In this document: positions 9,656-17,592 of the stretch, piece after piece
Numbering within the stretch: the stretch's first letter is position 1
Layout of the letters: every line of letters begins with the position of its first letter
Assembly (NCBI GenBank): GCA_016717105.1
Contig: JADKGF010000001.1
Span: 297,428 to 361,427, forward strand
From: Saprospiraceae bacterium
GTDB taxonomy: Bacteria; Bacteroidota; Bacteroidia; Chitinophagales; Saprospiraceae
Length of the DNA stretch: 64,000 nt
Reading direction: 5' to 3'
Translations under genes and position numbers: made by a program
Notes under the pieces: generated by a model
The model's input: only the letters and a program-made list of their open reading frames with translations
What the model was told of the DNA's origin: nothing
The model's database searches: none

Positions 9656-10129
9656 TTGCTGTTTTGCTACAAAATTTATGCTCAAAATGTAGGTTATTCC
9701 TATATCACGCCAGATAGTTTGTTTACTTTGATCCAAAATTCGCCTAAAATATCCATAATCCAATATTGGGTACCAAGTTGTGAAAATGCTCCAAGAAATT
9801 TGCATAAATATGCAAACCTGCACCGCGAAAATAGTGAGGATGTTGATTTTTACTTTATTGCATTGACCAAAAGGATTTCACTTTTGGAAGAATTAGAGCG
9901 TAAAGTCAATTTTAATTCAAGCATATATTTAATGGATACATTGAATTCAGGAAGTGACTTATTTAAAAATAAAAGTACCTTCAATAAGCAATTTTTAAAA
10001 TTATTTGGCTTAAAAAAGAAGGAAGATTTTCTTATAGCATATATTCATAAAAAGAGTGGAACACTGATTTTTACAGACAAACTCAAAATTGACGAAAAGA
10101 AGATCAGAAAGATGATGAAAAAGAAATGA
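9656..10129 (+). CDS. Small exported protein, possibly thioredoxin-like
   Basis: 157 codons from a TTG directly after the previous stop. There is no upstream ATG in frame, so the true N-terminus may lie across the junction near 9612-9655. LLFCYKIYAQ resembles the end of a signal peptide. The segment SIIQYWVPSCENAPRNL looks like the strand and helix of a thioredoxin fold (the xYWxxxC position), but a second Cys of a CxxC pair is missing, so redox activity is not supported. The C-terminus is Lys-rich. The function is unknown; it probably forms a pair with the upstream gene. Confidence 0.5.
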   Translation: MLFCYKIYAQNVGYSYITPDSLFTLIQNSPKISIIQYWVPSCENAPRNLHKYANLHRENSEDVDFYFIALTKRISLLEELERKVNFNSSIYLMDTLNSGSDLFKNKSTFNKQFLKLFGLKKKEDFLIAYIHKKSGTLIFTDKLKIDEKKIRKMMKKK

Positions 10130-10157
10130 ATTATCACTTAGGTTTCATTATTTACTT

Positions 10158-10499
10158 TTAATACGATTTCTTCATTTTCGCCCATAAAAATACTACTATC
10201 GATAAAAAAGAAGTACATGCCATCACGCCAAACCAAGCCGTCAATTCTACATCATCATGGCGAGCAAAATCAAAAATCATATAGACAATAAAAACTAACA
10301 ACAACAATGTGACGCCCAAAGCAGCATTTCTTTGTTGGATGTTGTCTAAAATGATACCGTTATTGAGCGAGAGCAAAACGACACCAAACAAGAATGGTAT
10401 CAACAAGCCAAAATCCTTATTCATGGAGTCATAATACATCCATAAACTGATGAAAATTGAAACTGTAGCGTGGATTAAATTCGATTTTTGAAATGTCAT
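10158..10499 (-). CDS. Small membrane protein of unknown function
   Basis: 113 residues with four hydrophobic segments (about residues 10-22, 33-47, 62-77, 88-106) and short charged loops. I do not recognise a family. It begins 3 bases after the stop of the GNAT gene on the same strand, so it may be the last gene of the toxin-antitoxin transcript. Confidence 0.55.
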   Translation of the reverse strand: MTFQKSNLIHATVSIFISLWMYYDSMNKDFGLLIPFLFGVVLLSLNNGIILDNIQQRNAALGVTLLLLVFIVYMIFDFARHDDVELTAWFGVMACTSFLSIVVFLWAKMKKSY

Positions 10500-10502
10500 A
10501 AC

Positions 10503-11006
10503 TTATTGGAATAATTGATTTATGGTTTTCATGGACAAAAACATTTTGCCACTATCTGGCAATTTTACAAATCCATATTTTTTGTAAAAAAATTCAGCTT
10601 TTTGGTCAGTAGGATCTACAATGACAGCAAATGAACCAATAGATCTTGATATTTCATGGCATCTTTTGAGCGCATCAATCAAAAGTAATTGTCCTAAACC
10701 TTGACCTTGAAATTTCGCGTCTATAGCAAGTCTTCCTAACAATATAGTTGGTATTGATTTATACGATTGAGGCAATTTTTTCTGAATGGATTCAGGTATG
10801 ATATGAAGTGGGATACTATTATTTGATAATGTGTAATAACCTTTAACGAGATTATTTTCCGATTCTTTCATTACGAAACAAACTGATAGTTTTCTCTTGA
10901 TATCTTGATTTGCTTGAGTATGCAAATACATATCCAACAATTCATTGCCAGATGAAAACTTTTCTTTTTCGTGAAATGATTGTAGCGTTTCGGTAAGATA
11001 TGTCAT
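10503..11006 (-). CDS. GNAT-fold acetyltransferase, probable TacT-like toxin
   Basis: 167 residues of the GNAT family. The acetyl-CoA loop QGQGLGQ is at about residues 100-106, preceded by the beta4 strand LLGRLAID and followed by a helix LLLIDALKRC; the C-terminal AEFFYKKYGF is also typical. In TacT/AtaT-type toxins this fold acetylates aminoacyl-tRNA. The pairing with a DUF1778 antitoxin, with a 4-base overlap of the two genes (11003-11006), is the standard arrangement and the main reason to call it a toxin rather than a general acetyltransferase. Confidence 0.8.
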   Translation of the reverse strand: MTYLTETLQSFHEKEKFSSGNELLDMYLHTQANQDIKRKLSVCFVMKESENNLVKGYYTLSNNSIPLHIIPESIQKKLPQSYKSIPTILLGRLAIDAKFQGQGLGQLLLIDALKRCHEISRSIGSFAVIVDPTDQKAEFFYKKYGFVKLPDSGKMFLSMKTINQLFQ

Positions 11007-11295
11007 AAAGACAATGCTTCTTTGTATTTTATTGTTGCTTTTGTCAGCGCATCATTCGGTGCCTGTGGATTGAAAATCACGTCAAAGAATATTTCGTTAT
11101 CCTTTTCCGATGATAATATGGCATCTTTTTTTGAAATGATTTCTGTTGCCTTTTCTTGTAAAGCCATAATGACAAAATCTGTCAAATTTCTAAATCCTCC
11201 TAAAACGGCAGCTTTTTCCAAAAAAGCGCTTTTTGGTCTTTTGGCAATCTAGTATCAAACCGAGCATCTTTTATATGTACACCTTTTGTGGTCAA
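11003..11295 (-). CDS. DUF1778 ribbon-helix-helix antitoxin
   Basis: The frame reads RFDTRLPKDQKALFLEKAA followed by VLGGFRNLTDFVI, the DUF1778 (TacA-like) DNA-binding and toxin-neutralising pattern. The first ATG-like start in the frame is a TTG at 11295 (MTTKGVHIKDARFD); starting at the later TTG at 11221 would cut off the ribbon-helix-helix. A well-formed promoter ends about 19 bases upstream, leaving a leader of only about a dozen bases. The antitoxin would bind its own operator and repress the pair. The rare TTG start and an extra residue in the LFLEKAA stretch are the uncertain points. Confidence 0.75.
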
Positions 11296-11313
11296 AATTT
11301 CTATATTTTCATG

Positions 11314-11344
11314 CAAATGTACGGTATATTTCAGTACAATTCAA
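11314..11344 (-). promoter_or_regulatory. Promoter of the toxin-antitoxin operon
   Basis: On the minus strand TTG (11342-11344), 20 bases, then TACATTTG (11314-11321). This fits the Bacteroidota TTG-N19/20-TAnnTTTG pattern, just upstream of the antitoxin start. Confidence 0.55.
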
Positions 11345-11376
11345 GTGTTTTATCAAAATTGATACACAAACAATTA

Positions 11377-12999
11377 TTACAACTTCTCAAAAATAAAATT
11401 GGTCATCTTTGTGTACAAGTGGATCGTAGCATTGTCTCCGTAGATACCGTGATTTCTATTGGGATAAAAATAGGTATCAAATTGTTTATTGGCCTTGATG
11501 AGTGCATTGGCCATTTCTACCGTATTTTGGAAATGTACATTATCATCAGCCATACCATGTACCAGCAGATAATTGCCCTTTAGCCTGTCCGCAAAATATA
11601 CCGGAGAATTGTCAGCATAACCCTTAGCATTTTCTTCTGTGGTGCGCATATATCTTTCAGTATAGACGCTATCATACCATTTCCAGTTGGTCACGGGCGC
11701 AACGGCTATGGCTGCTTTAAATACATCATTGCCTTTGAGGATGCAAAGTGATGACATATATCCACCATAGCTCCAGCCGAAAATACCTATGCGGTTTTTG
11801 TCCACATAAGGTTGTGTGCCTAGGTATTTTGCAGCTTCTATTTGGTCCAAGGTTTCATAATGTCCTAGTTGTAGATAGGTCATCTTCTTGAACTCTTCGC
11901 CACGAGCGCCAGTACCTCGACCATCAACACATACGACAACATATCCTGCTTGCGCAATCATTTGATACCACCAATAGCTAGAGCCTTTCCAACTATCAGT
12001 AACAGATTGGCTTCCAGGTCCACTATATTGTGTCATAAAAACTGGATATTTTCTCGTCGCGTTAAAGTCTTTTGGCTTGATCATCCATCCATTCAATTTT
12101 ACATTTTCCGAAGTTGTAAATGTAAAAAACTCTACTGGCAATGCGCCATATTCTTCTTGTATCTTGCCGTAATTGACATTATCTTCGATGGTCCTAATTT
12201 TTTTGCCTTGACGATCCAGTACAGTAAATGTAGGCGCCGTGTTTATTGTACTATGGGCATTGCTGAAATAATCAAACGTCTTGCTGAATTCTGCACTATT
12301 GCTACCAATCAAAGTAGGCGTAAGGTTTGTCAGATTTTTACCTTCCAAATCTACTGAAAATACGTGTTTTTGCATTGGCGATTTCTCAGCAGCCTGAAAA
12401 TATACCTTTTTATTTTTTTCATCCACGCCATAAAATGCAGTGACATCATAGTTTCCAGTGGTTAGTTTTGCCTTTTGCTTGCCTTCCATAGTCATCAGAT
12501 ATAGTTGGTTGTATCCTTCTTTCTCTGAATACCAAACAAAATGTTTTCCATCATTTAAGAATGTGAGATCGTCGGTGATATCTATGTAATATTTGTTGGT
12601 TTCTTCATACATCACGGATGATTTATTGTTTTTGGTATCTGTGATGTACAGCTTTAGGTTATTTTGATGACGATTCATTTTAAATACACATAGTTTACTT
12701 GCGTCTTGCGTCCATTTCATACGTGGAATGTACATTTCAGTCATATCGCCTATATCGGCTTTCACCGCTTTACCTCTAGCCATTTCGAATACCCAAGCCG
12801 AGACCTCAGCATTTTTTTCGCCTACTTTCGGATATTTGAATGTTTGGTGTATAGGATACATGTCATCATTGTACAATTGCATCGTAAACTCAGGTACATT
12901 ACGCTCATCGAAGCGAATAAATGCAATCTTTTTGCTGTCAGGCGACCAATAAAATGCTCGAGTAAAGCTAAATTCCTCTTCATAAACCCAGTCACACAT
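11377..12999 (-). CDS. S9 peptidase (dipeptidyl-peptidase IV type), C-terminal part
   Basis: Holds the end of the beta-propeller and the whole alpha/beta-hydrolase domain of a DPP-IV-like serine peptidase, which removes X-Pro dipeptides in the periplasm. The nucleophile motif is GWSYGGY (about residue 590 of the joined protein), the acid is in HGMADDNVHF and the catalytic His in NRNHGIYG. The ORF begins with MCDWVYEEEFSF, an internal family motif that includes the substrate-amine-binding Glu pair (EEE). This shows that the real start is upstream, in the part ending near 13016. Joined length is about 723 residues, normal for the family. Confidence 0.9.
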   Translation of the reverse strand: MCDWVYEEEFSFTRAFYWSPDSKKIAFIRFDERNVPEFTMQLYNDDMYPIHQTFKYPKVGEKNAEVSAWVFEMARGKAVKADIGDMTEMYIPRMKWTQDASKLCVFKMNRHQNNLKLYITDTKNNKSSVMYEETNKYYIDITDDLTFLNDGKHFVWYSEKEGYNQLYLMTMEGKQKAKLTTGNYDVTAFYGVDEKNKKVYFQAAEKSPMQKHVFSVDLEGKNLTNLTPTLIGSNSAEFSKTFDYFSNAHSTINTAPTFTVLDRQGKKIRTIEDNVNYGKIQEEYGALPVEFFTFTTSENVKLNGWMIKPKDFNATRKYPVFMTQYSGPGSQSVTDSWKGSSYWWYQMIAQAGYVVVCVDGRGTGARGEEFKKMTYLQLGHYETLDQIEAAKYLGTQPYVDKNRIGIFGWSYGGYMSSLCILKGNDVFKAAIAVAPVTNWKWYDSVYTERYMRTTEENAKGYADNSPVYFADRLKGNYLLVHGMADDNVHFQNTVEMANALIKANKQFDTYFYPNRNHGIYGDNATIHLYTKMTNFIFEKL

Positions 13000-13015
13000 A
13001 CCATTGATGATAGCG

Positions 13016-13547
13016 TTTTTGCACCATCAGTAGTCACTTGTGTGATATTTCCATTTTTTAGATTCTTAAAATACAAATTATTATTGAATACAAAACCAAC
13101 CATAGTCGCATCTGGCGAGAAAGCAGGATTTGCGATTTTTCCATGGGTGTACACTTCCGTTAATGTAGTCGATTTTACGTCATACACATAACATTTCACA
13201 TTGGAAGAGTGGCGATATATGGCTTCTCCTTCAGATTCTATCAATATTTTTGATTCGTCATCACTGAAAGTATAACCTTCGACTTCACCCGAAAAACCAG
13301 CTTGACCTTTAAATTTTTGGCCATCAAAGATCGTTTCTGACAATCCGCCTGTTGTGATATCAAATTTCTTAATGGCTCCTTCTTTTAATGCGGAATAATG
13401 TCGTCCATCATTCATAAAATTGAAGCCGGGAACAGATTTTGTACGGTAAGAATATTTGGCAAATATATCATCAATAGTGATGGGTTTTTGGGCAGAAGAC
13501 ACAAGTTGCAAAAGTCCAAAAGCCAGTAATAAAATCAGATTGCGCAT
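13016..13547 (-). CDS. S9 peptidase (dipeptidyl-peptidase IV type), N-terminal part
   Basis: Starts with a signal peptide (MRNLILLLAFGLLQLVSSAQ) and covers the first propeller blades. The frame is lost at a run of five T (13016-13020); adding one base restores DGAKKNAIINGMCDWVYEEE and fuses it to the frame starting at 12999. This looks like a single-base consensus error, although a real recent null mutation cannot be excluded. The remaining codons of this frame (to 12822) are out of phase and not real. Confidence 0.85.
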
Positions 13548-13610
13548 TTCGATATCAGTTTTATAAATTTATTTGCAAATGTAATACAATTTATTCAATC
13601 AAACTCGAAT

Positions 13611-13940
13611 TTAACCTATCCTCAGCCCATTCTCCACATCTAAACTCGGCGATAAAAGTGTCACTTCTTTTTCTGGTCCTACCACACCCAAAACCAAACA
13701 TTCTGACATAAAATCGGCGATTTGTTTTGGTGGGAAATTGGTAACAGCGATAATTTGTTTGCCAGGTAGATCTTCTTTTTTATGCAGTTTTGTGATCTGT
13801 GCAGAACTCTTTTTTATTCCAAATGGTCCAAAATCAATAATCAATTTATATGCTGGATTTTTTGCCTTAGGAAAATCATCTGCTGTGAGAATAGTCCCGA
13901 CATGCATCTCTACTTTTTCAAAATCAGCCCAAGAAATCAT
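13611..13940 (-). CDS. csaA: CsaA-like tRNA-binding domain protein
   Basis: 109 residues, the normal CsaA length, when started at the ATG at 13940; the longer frame from 14093 overlaps rlmN and its extra N-terminus is not family-like. The EMAPII/OB-fold pattern is clear: WADFEKVEMHVGTI, KAKNPAYKLIIDFG, KKSSAQIT, and the end VTLLSPSLDVENGLRIG. CsaA dimers bind tRNA and have been described as export-related chaperones in Bacillus. The gene is monocistronic and divergent from rlmN. Confidence 0.9.
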   Translation of the reverse strand: MISWADFEKVEMHVGTILTADDFPKAKNPAYKLIIDFGPFGIKKSSAQITKLHKKEDLPGKQIIAVTNFPPKQIADFMSECLVLGVVGPEKEVTLLSPSLDVENGLRIG

Positions 13941-13975
13941 AATAAAAACAAAGTTTAAATGTTGTTTAATAAATA

Positions 13976-13983
13976 CAAAGATA
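13976..13983 (-). promoter_or_regulatory. Candidate -7 box of csaA
   Basis: TATCTTTG on the minus strand, 36 bases upstream of the csaA ATG, fits TAnnTTTG. Confidence 0.4.
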
Positions 13984-14055
13984 CAATCATCGCCACATAC
14001 AAAGCCAACTTTTGATATTTGTAGGACATAAAATAATGCTGTAAAAATTATAACG

Positions 14056-14063
14056 TACCTTTG
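14056..14063 (+). promoter_or_regulatory. Candidate -7 box of rlmN, almost touching the start codon
   Basis: TACCTTTG ends 4 bases before the rlmN ATG at 14068. If used, transcription would begin at or next to the ATG, giving a leaderless message. The -33 TTG is not obvious. Confidence 0.45.
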
Positions 14064-14067
14064 CGGT

Positions 14068-15117
14068 ATGGATGATGGCATAAAATTGGACATTAGGAAA
14101 TTAAATCAGGACGAAATCCGAGCGATTATCACTTCGATGGGTGAGCCTGCTTTCAGGTCGAAACAGATCTATGAATGGTTGTGGAAGAAATCAGCGCATT
14201 CTTTTGAAGATATGACCAATCTTTCGAAAAATATGAGGCAGCTTTTAGCTGAAAAATATGAGATTAGGCCAATCACAAAAGATAAGGTCCAAAAAAGCAA
14301 TGATGGCACGATCAAGACGCGTTTTACCCTACATGACGGACACAAAATCGAATCAGTTTTGATACCTGTACCAGATGATAGTAGATTTACAGTTTGTGTT
14401 TCTACCCAAGTAGGATGTAGTCTCACGTGCAAATTCTGTGCTACAGGACAGATGAAAAGGGTAAGAAATCTCGACGCTGGTGAAATTTATGATCAATACG
14501 TCTTGGTCAATAAACAATGTATGGAAACCTACGGACAACCATTAACCAATGTGGTATATATGGGTATGGGCGAACCATTATTGGCATACAACAGTACTAT
14601 GGAAAGTGTCGCACTCCTGACTGAACCTTATGGATTGGACATATCACCTAAGCGGATCACGGTTAGTACAGCGGGTATAGCCAAAATGATAAAAAAACTT
14701 GCTGATGAAAACGTAAAATTTAATCTTGCCCTATCGCTACATGCTGCTGATGATGTCAAACGCAATGAAATCATGCCCATCAATGAGCAAAACAATCTAG
14801 AAGTATTGATGGAATCGTTATCTTACTTTTATAATAAAACGGGCAATAAAATCAGCTATGAATATATTGCCTTCCAAAATTTTAACGATAGCATTGATGA
14901 TGCAAAAAACCTAGTAAAACTATGTAAGCAATTTCCTGTAAAGGTCAATATCATCGAGTATAATCCTATAGACGGCTCTGAATATGTCAAAGCGGATGAA
15001 GTCAAGATAGATAATTTTGCACGTCACCTCAGACTCAACGACATCATGGTCACAATCCGTCGCAGCCGGGGCAAAGACATAGATGCCGCCTGTGGACAAC
15101 TAGCAAATAAGGAATAA
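14068..15117 (+). CDS. rlmN: 23S rRNA/tRNA (adenine-C2) methyltransferase RlmN
   Basis: Radical SAM enzyme methylating C2 of A2503 in 23S rRNA and A37 of some tRNAs. The [4Fe-4S] motif CSLTCKFC is at about residues 117-124 (CxxxCxxC), followed by ATGQMKRVRNL. GMGEPLLAYN (SAM binding), the ISPKRITVSTAG segment and the C-terminal VTIRRSRGKDIDAACGQL with the conserved Cys are all present. Length 349 is normal. The last bases of the gene form the left arm of a 15-bp palindromic repeat. Confidence 0.97.
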   Translation: MDDGIKLDIRKLNQDEIRAIITSMGEPAFRSKQIYEWLWKKSAHSFEDMTNLSKNMRQLLAEKYEIRPITKDKVQKSNDGTIKTRFTLHDGHKIESVLIPVPDDSRFTVCVSTQVGCSLTCKFCATGQMKRVRNLDAGEIYDQYVLVNKQCMETYGQPLTNVVYMGMGEPLLAYNSTMESVALLTEPYGLDISPKRITVSTAGIAKMIKKLADENVKFNLALSLHAADDVKRNEIMPINEQNNLEVLMESLSYFYNKTGNKISYEYIAFQNFNDSIDDAKNLVKLCKQFPVKVNIIEYNPIDGSEYVKADEVKIDNFARHLRLNDIMVTIRRSRGKDIDAACGQLANKE

Positions 15118-15160
15118 CCCTGAAAGGGTTAAATATCAATAACCCAACCCTGAAAGGGTT
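15116..15160. repeat. Two copies of palindrome AACCCT-GAA-AGGGTT upstream of the RAYT gene
   Basis: Copies at 15116-15130 (overlapping the rlmN stop codon) and 15146-15160, in a 30-bp direct period that also shares the spacer AAAYATCAATA. Six-base arms, three-base loop. They are the upstream side of a palindrome field that continues after the transposase. Confidence 0.8.
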
Positions 15161-15175
15161 AAACATCAATAAAAA

Positions 15176-15623
15176 ATGAGCACCTACACCCAAATCCTGT
15201 ATCAAATAGTTTTTGGTACAAAATACAGAGAAAAAGTACTTTTAAAGGATGGAAGAGATGAACTCTTCAAATATATAACTGGCTTAATAAAGAACAAAAA
15301 TTGTCATTTGTATATAATAAATGGCGTAGAAGATCATATACACATAGTGACACATCTACATCCAACAGTTTCATTGTCATCCTTGGTGAAAGATATAAAA
15401 TTGGCAAGTTCCATATATATCAAAGAAAATAACTTGTTTAAAGATTTTATAAATTGGCAGGAAGGATATGGTGCGTTTACGTATAGCATTAAGGAAAAAG
15501 ACAGGTTAATTGAATATGTCAAAAACCAGGGAGGAACACCATAGAAAAAAATCTTTCAGGGAGGAATATGTTAAATTGCTTGGTGAACACGGAATTGAAT
15601 TTGATGAAAAATACTTGCTATAA
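15176..15623 (+). pseudogene. REP-associated tyrosine transposase (Y1/IS200-like), frameshifted
   Basis: Single-strand HUH transposase of the Y1_Tnp family. Seen: N-terminal YTQILYQIVFGTKYRE, the metal-binding His-hydrophobic-His in VEDHIHIVTH (about residue 60), and the Tyr-containing WQEGYGAFTYS (about 100). The frame stops at 15544, but one surplus G in the GGG at 15529-15531 accounts for it: with two G the protein runs on as YVKNQEEHHRKKSFREEY to a stop at 15621, about 148 residues, the normal RAYT size. It is flanked by palindromic repeats on both sides and has no IS-type ends, fitting a domesticated RAYT rather than a mobile IS200. Confidence 0.85.
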
Positions 15624-15921
15624 TATTCAACCACGTCGTGGTTGGTGAATGTTGCATTTAATTTCTATGGATATTAAATCCCTTCGGGATTAGATAACCA
15701 TGACATCTAAAGCTGAAGGGCTTCTATTTATTAACCTTGCTAAAATGTTCAACCACGTCGTTGTTAAATAGCTTCGGGATTATGTAAACTTATCATCGAA
15801 TCCCGAAGGGATTTAATATGATTATCCAAAAAAACCAGTGTCTTCGAAGCCTGAAGGGCTTCAATATTAATTAAACAAAAACAACCTTTAATCGGTTGAA
15901 TATAGATATAATCATATACCA
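15624..15921. repeat. Palindrome field downstream of the RAYT gene
   Basis: No gene here. 15-bp palindromes with six-base arms and a three-base loop: AACCAC-GTC-GTGGTT (15629-15643, imperfect copy at 15750-15764), AATCCC-TTC-GGGATT (15677-15691), AATCCC-GAA-GGGATT (15799-15813), AAGCCT-GAA-GGGCTT (15847-15861), and imperfect relatives near 15709, 15771 and 15884. Arms differ between copies but stay self-complementary and keep the AA...TT ends. Confidence 0.75.
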
Positions 15922-16455
15922 ATGATGACAACCCAAGAAATAACACAGCTTTTAAAAGAAAATGAAGGAGCCCTTTTTAGCCACTTCAATGAAAAAGGTG
16001 TGGCATATTGGGAATTAAAGCCAGAAGGCAAATGGACAGCTGGCCAACATGTCATTCACCTTGTCCAATCTACGAGACCATTGTTCAAAGCACTAAAATT
16101 GCCTAACTTTTTACTAAAGTGGAAATTTGGAACTAGCAATCGTCCATCCAAAACGTATGATGAAGTCATTAAGAGGTATAATGAAAAACTAGAACTTGTA
16201 GTGCCGGGTATCTTAAGCCCATTTTCGATGTCGATGCCTGATTCTCCCCGATCAGAAGCACAAAAATGGATGAATGAATTGTCCGATCTAAATACAAGGA
16301 TCAATAATATCACTTTGAAATGTTCGGATGATACCCTTGACAAAGTGATCTTACCACATCCGTTGATGGGAAAGATGACTTTAAGAGAAATACTCATGTG
16401 GAATGCTTACCATACTTCACACCACATACATGTTTTGACACAAAAATATAAATAA
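15922..16455 (+). CDS. DinB-superfamily protein
   Basis: 177 residues, four-helix bundle of the DinB/YfiT-like superfamily, whose members bind a divalent metal by three His and often act as thiol S-transferases or damage-inducible proteins of unknown substrate. The first ligand region is GKWTAGQHVIHLVQST (about residues 36-50); the last is WNAYHTSHHIHVL near the C-terminus. An ATG at 15925 would also serve as start. It is followed 5 bases later by a second DinB-type gene, so the two form a unit. Confidence 0.75.
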   Translation: MMTTQEITQLLKENEGALFSHFNEKGVAYWELKPEGKWTAGQHVIHLVQSTRPLFKALKLPNFLLKWKFGTSNRPSKTYDEVIKRYNEKLELVVPGILSPFSMSMPDSPRSEAQKWMNELSDLNTRINNITLKCSDDTLDKVILPHPLMGKMTLREILMWNAYHTSHHIHVLTQKYK

Positions 16456-16460
16456 ACATC

Positions 16461-16985
16461 ATGTACAAAAATCAGATAGAAAAAATGCCGGCTTACTTTG
16501 ACACATATATAAGTCATGTACCAGATATGAAAATAATCGATGCATTACATCAGTACGGACAGTCTTATTTACAAGTAGAAAAGGACAAACTTAAAGAGCT
16601 AGAAGATCAGATATACGCAGCAGGCAAATGGACAGCAAAAGAAATCCTCCAGCACCTGATCGATACCGAAAGAATATTTTCATACCGAGCACTGCGATTT
16701 GCCAGAGCAGACGAAACGCCATTGCCTGGATTTGATGAAAATAAATATGCCCAGAATATAAATACTTCCCGTCGGACCATAGATGACTTGTTATTGGAGT
16801 TTGCGGCTGTAAGACAGTCCACATTAGGCTTGTTTATCGGGCTTGATGAGGTAGAATTACAACGAGTAGGAACAGCATCAAACCAGCAGATATCTGTCCT
16901 TGCCCTTGGTTTTACCATAGTAGGTCATGTAATCCATCATATCAATGTCATCAAAGAGCGATATTATCCTTTATTGGAAAAATAG
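16461..16985 (+). CDS. DinB-superfamily protein
   Basis: 174 residues. GKWTAKEILQHLIDTERIFSYRA (about residues 54-76) and VGHVIHHINVIKERY (about 153-168) carry the expected metal-ligand His residues of the DinB_2 type. Similar in build to its neighbour but clearly diverged, so an old duplication or independent recruitment. The substrate is unknown. Confidence 0.78.
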   Translation: MYKNQIEKMPAYFDTYISHVPDMKIIDALHQYGQSYLQVEKDKLKELEDQIYAAGKWTAKEILQHLIDTERIFSYRALRFARADETPLPGFDENKYAQNINTSRRTIDDLLLEFAAVRQSTLGLFIGLDEVELQRVGTASNQQISVLALGFTIVGHVIHHINVIKERYYPLLEK

Positions 16986-16991
16986 ATCTTT

Positions 16992-17582
16992 TTACTCTGG
17001 ATTTTGTTCAGGTTCTGCATTAAAGCCGATTGGATTGAACCCGATAGTTCCCGATTTTTGTGGCTGGTCATCATCAAAATCTTCCCAATCAGTAATATCC
17101 TTGATAAATGCCTCCATGTGCCTGATGATAAATGGGTGCTTTAGCTCGTCAGGTCTAAGTATTTCTAAAGTCATTGGTGGCTTTTGCTGACCATATCCTT
17201 CGATATATGGGCTTACAACCATGACCATGATCTTACCATTGAAAAGTTGCTGGTAAATAAGAGAACCATTGGATTTTATCATGGTGCGTTTTACACCTGA
17301 ATCTTCTACATTTTCGGATATACCACTTCCAGATCTTCCTAAGTCGAGGATTATTGCTTCTAAGTTTTCTATATTATCACGGACGATGACTTCGGCCTTC
17401 GGTAGTTCGGCATCTTTGATAATACCTTTTAAAGCCTTAACAAGCATGGGTCTTATTTCACCTTTCCATACCTTGCGATTATCCTCAGTATTCTGTAAAA
17501 TTTGTTTATATTTATTGATCTTAACCAATAAAGTACCTGTGTCTAATTGCTGATTGCCAAGATGAAAAAGATTCTGATCCAT
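16992..17582 (-). CDS. Conserved protein of unknown function
   Basis: 196 residues, no signal peptide or membrane segment. Mixed alpha/beta composition, with a C-terminal disordered tail rich in Asp, Gln and Pro (FDDDQPQKSGTIGF onwards). I do not recognise a family. Last gene of a five-gene minus-strand operon; it starts 10 bases after alanine dehydrogenase. Confidence 0.65.
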   Translation of the reverse strand: MDQNLFHLGNQQLDTGTLLVKINKYKQILQNTEDNRKVWKGEIRPMLVKALKGIIKDAELPKAEVIVRDNIENLEAIILDLGRSGSGISENVEDSGVKRTMIKSNGSLIYQQLFNGKIMVMVVSPYIEGYGQQKPPMTLEILRPDELKHPFIIRHMEAFIKDITDWEDFDDDQPQKSGTIGFNPIGFNAEPEQNPE

Positions 17583-17592
17583 TTTATATTTA

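Noticed and set aside
15116..15861. Palindromes near the transposase as a CRISPR array or IS ends
   Set aside because: Spacing is irregular, arms vary and there are no cas genes; the transposase is RAYT-like, not an IS200 with defined ends.
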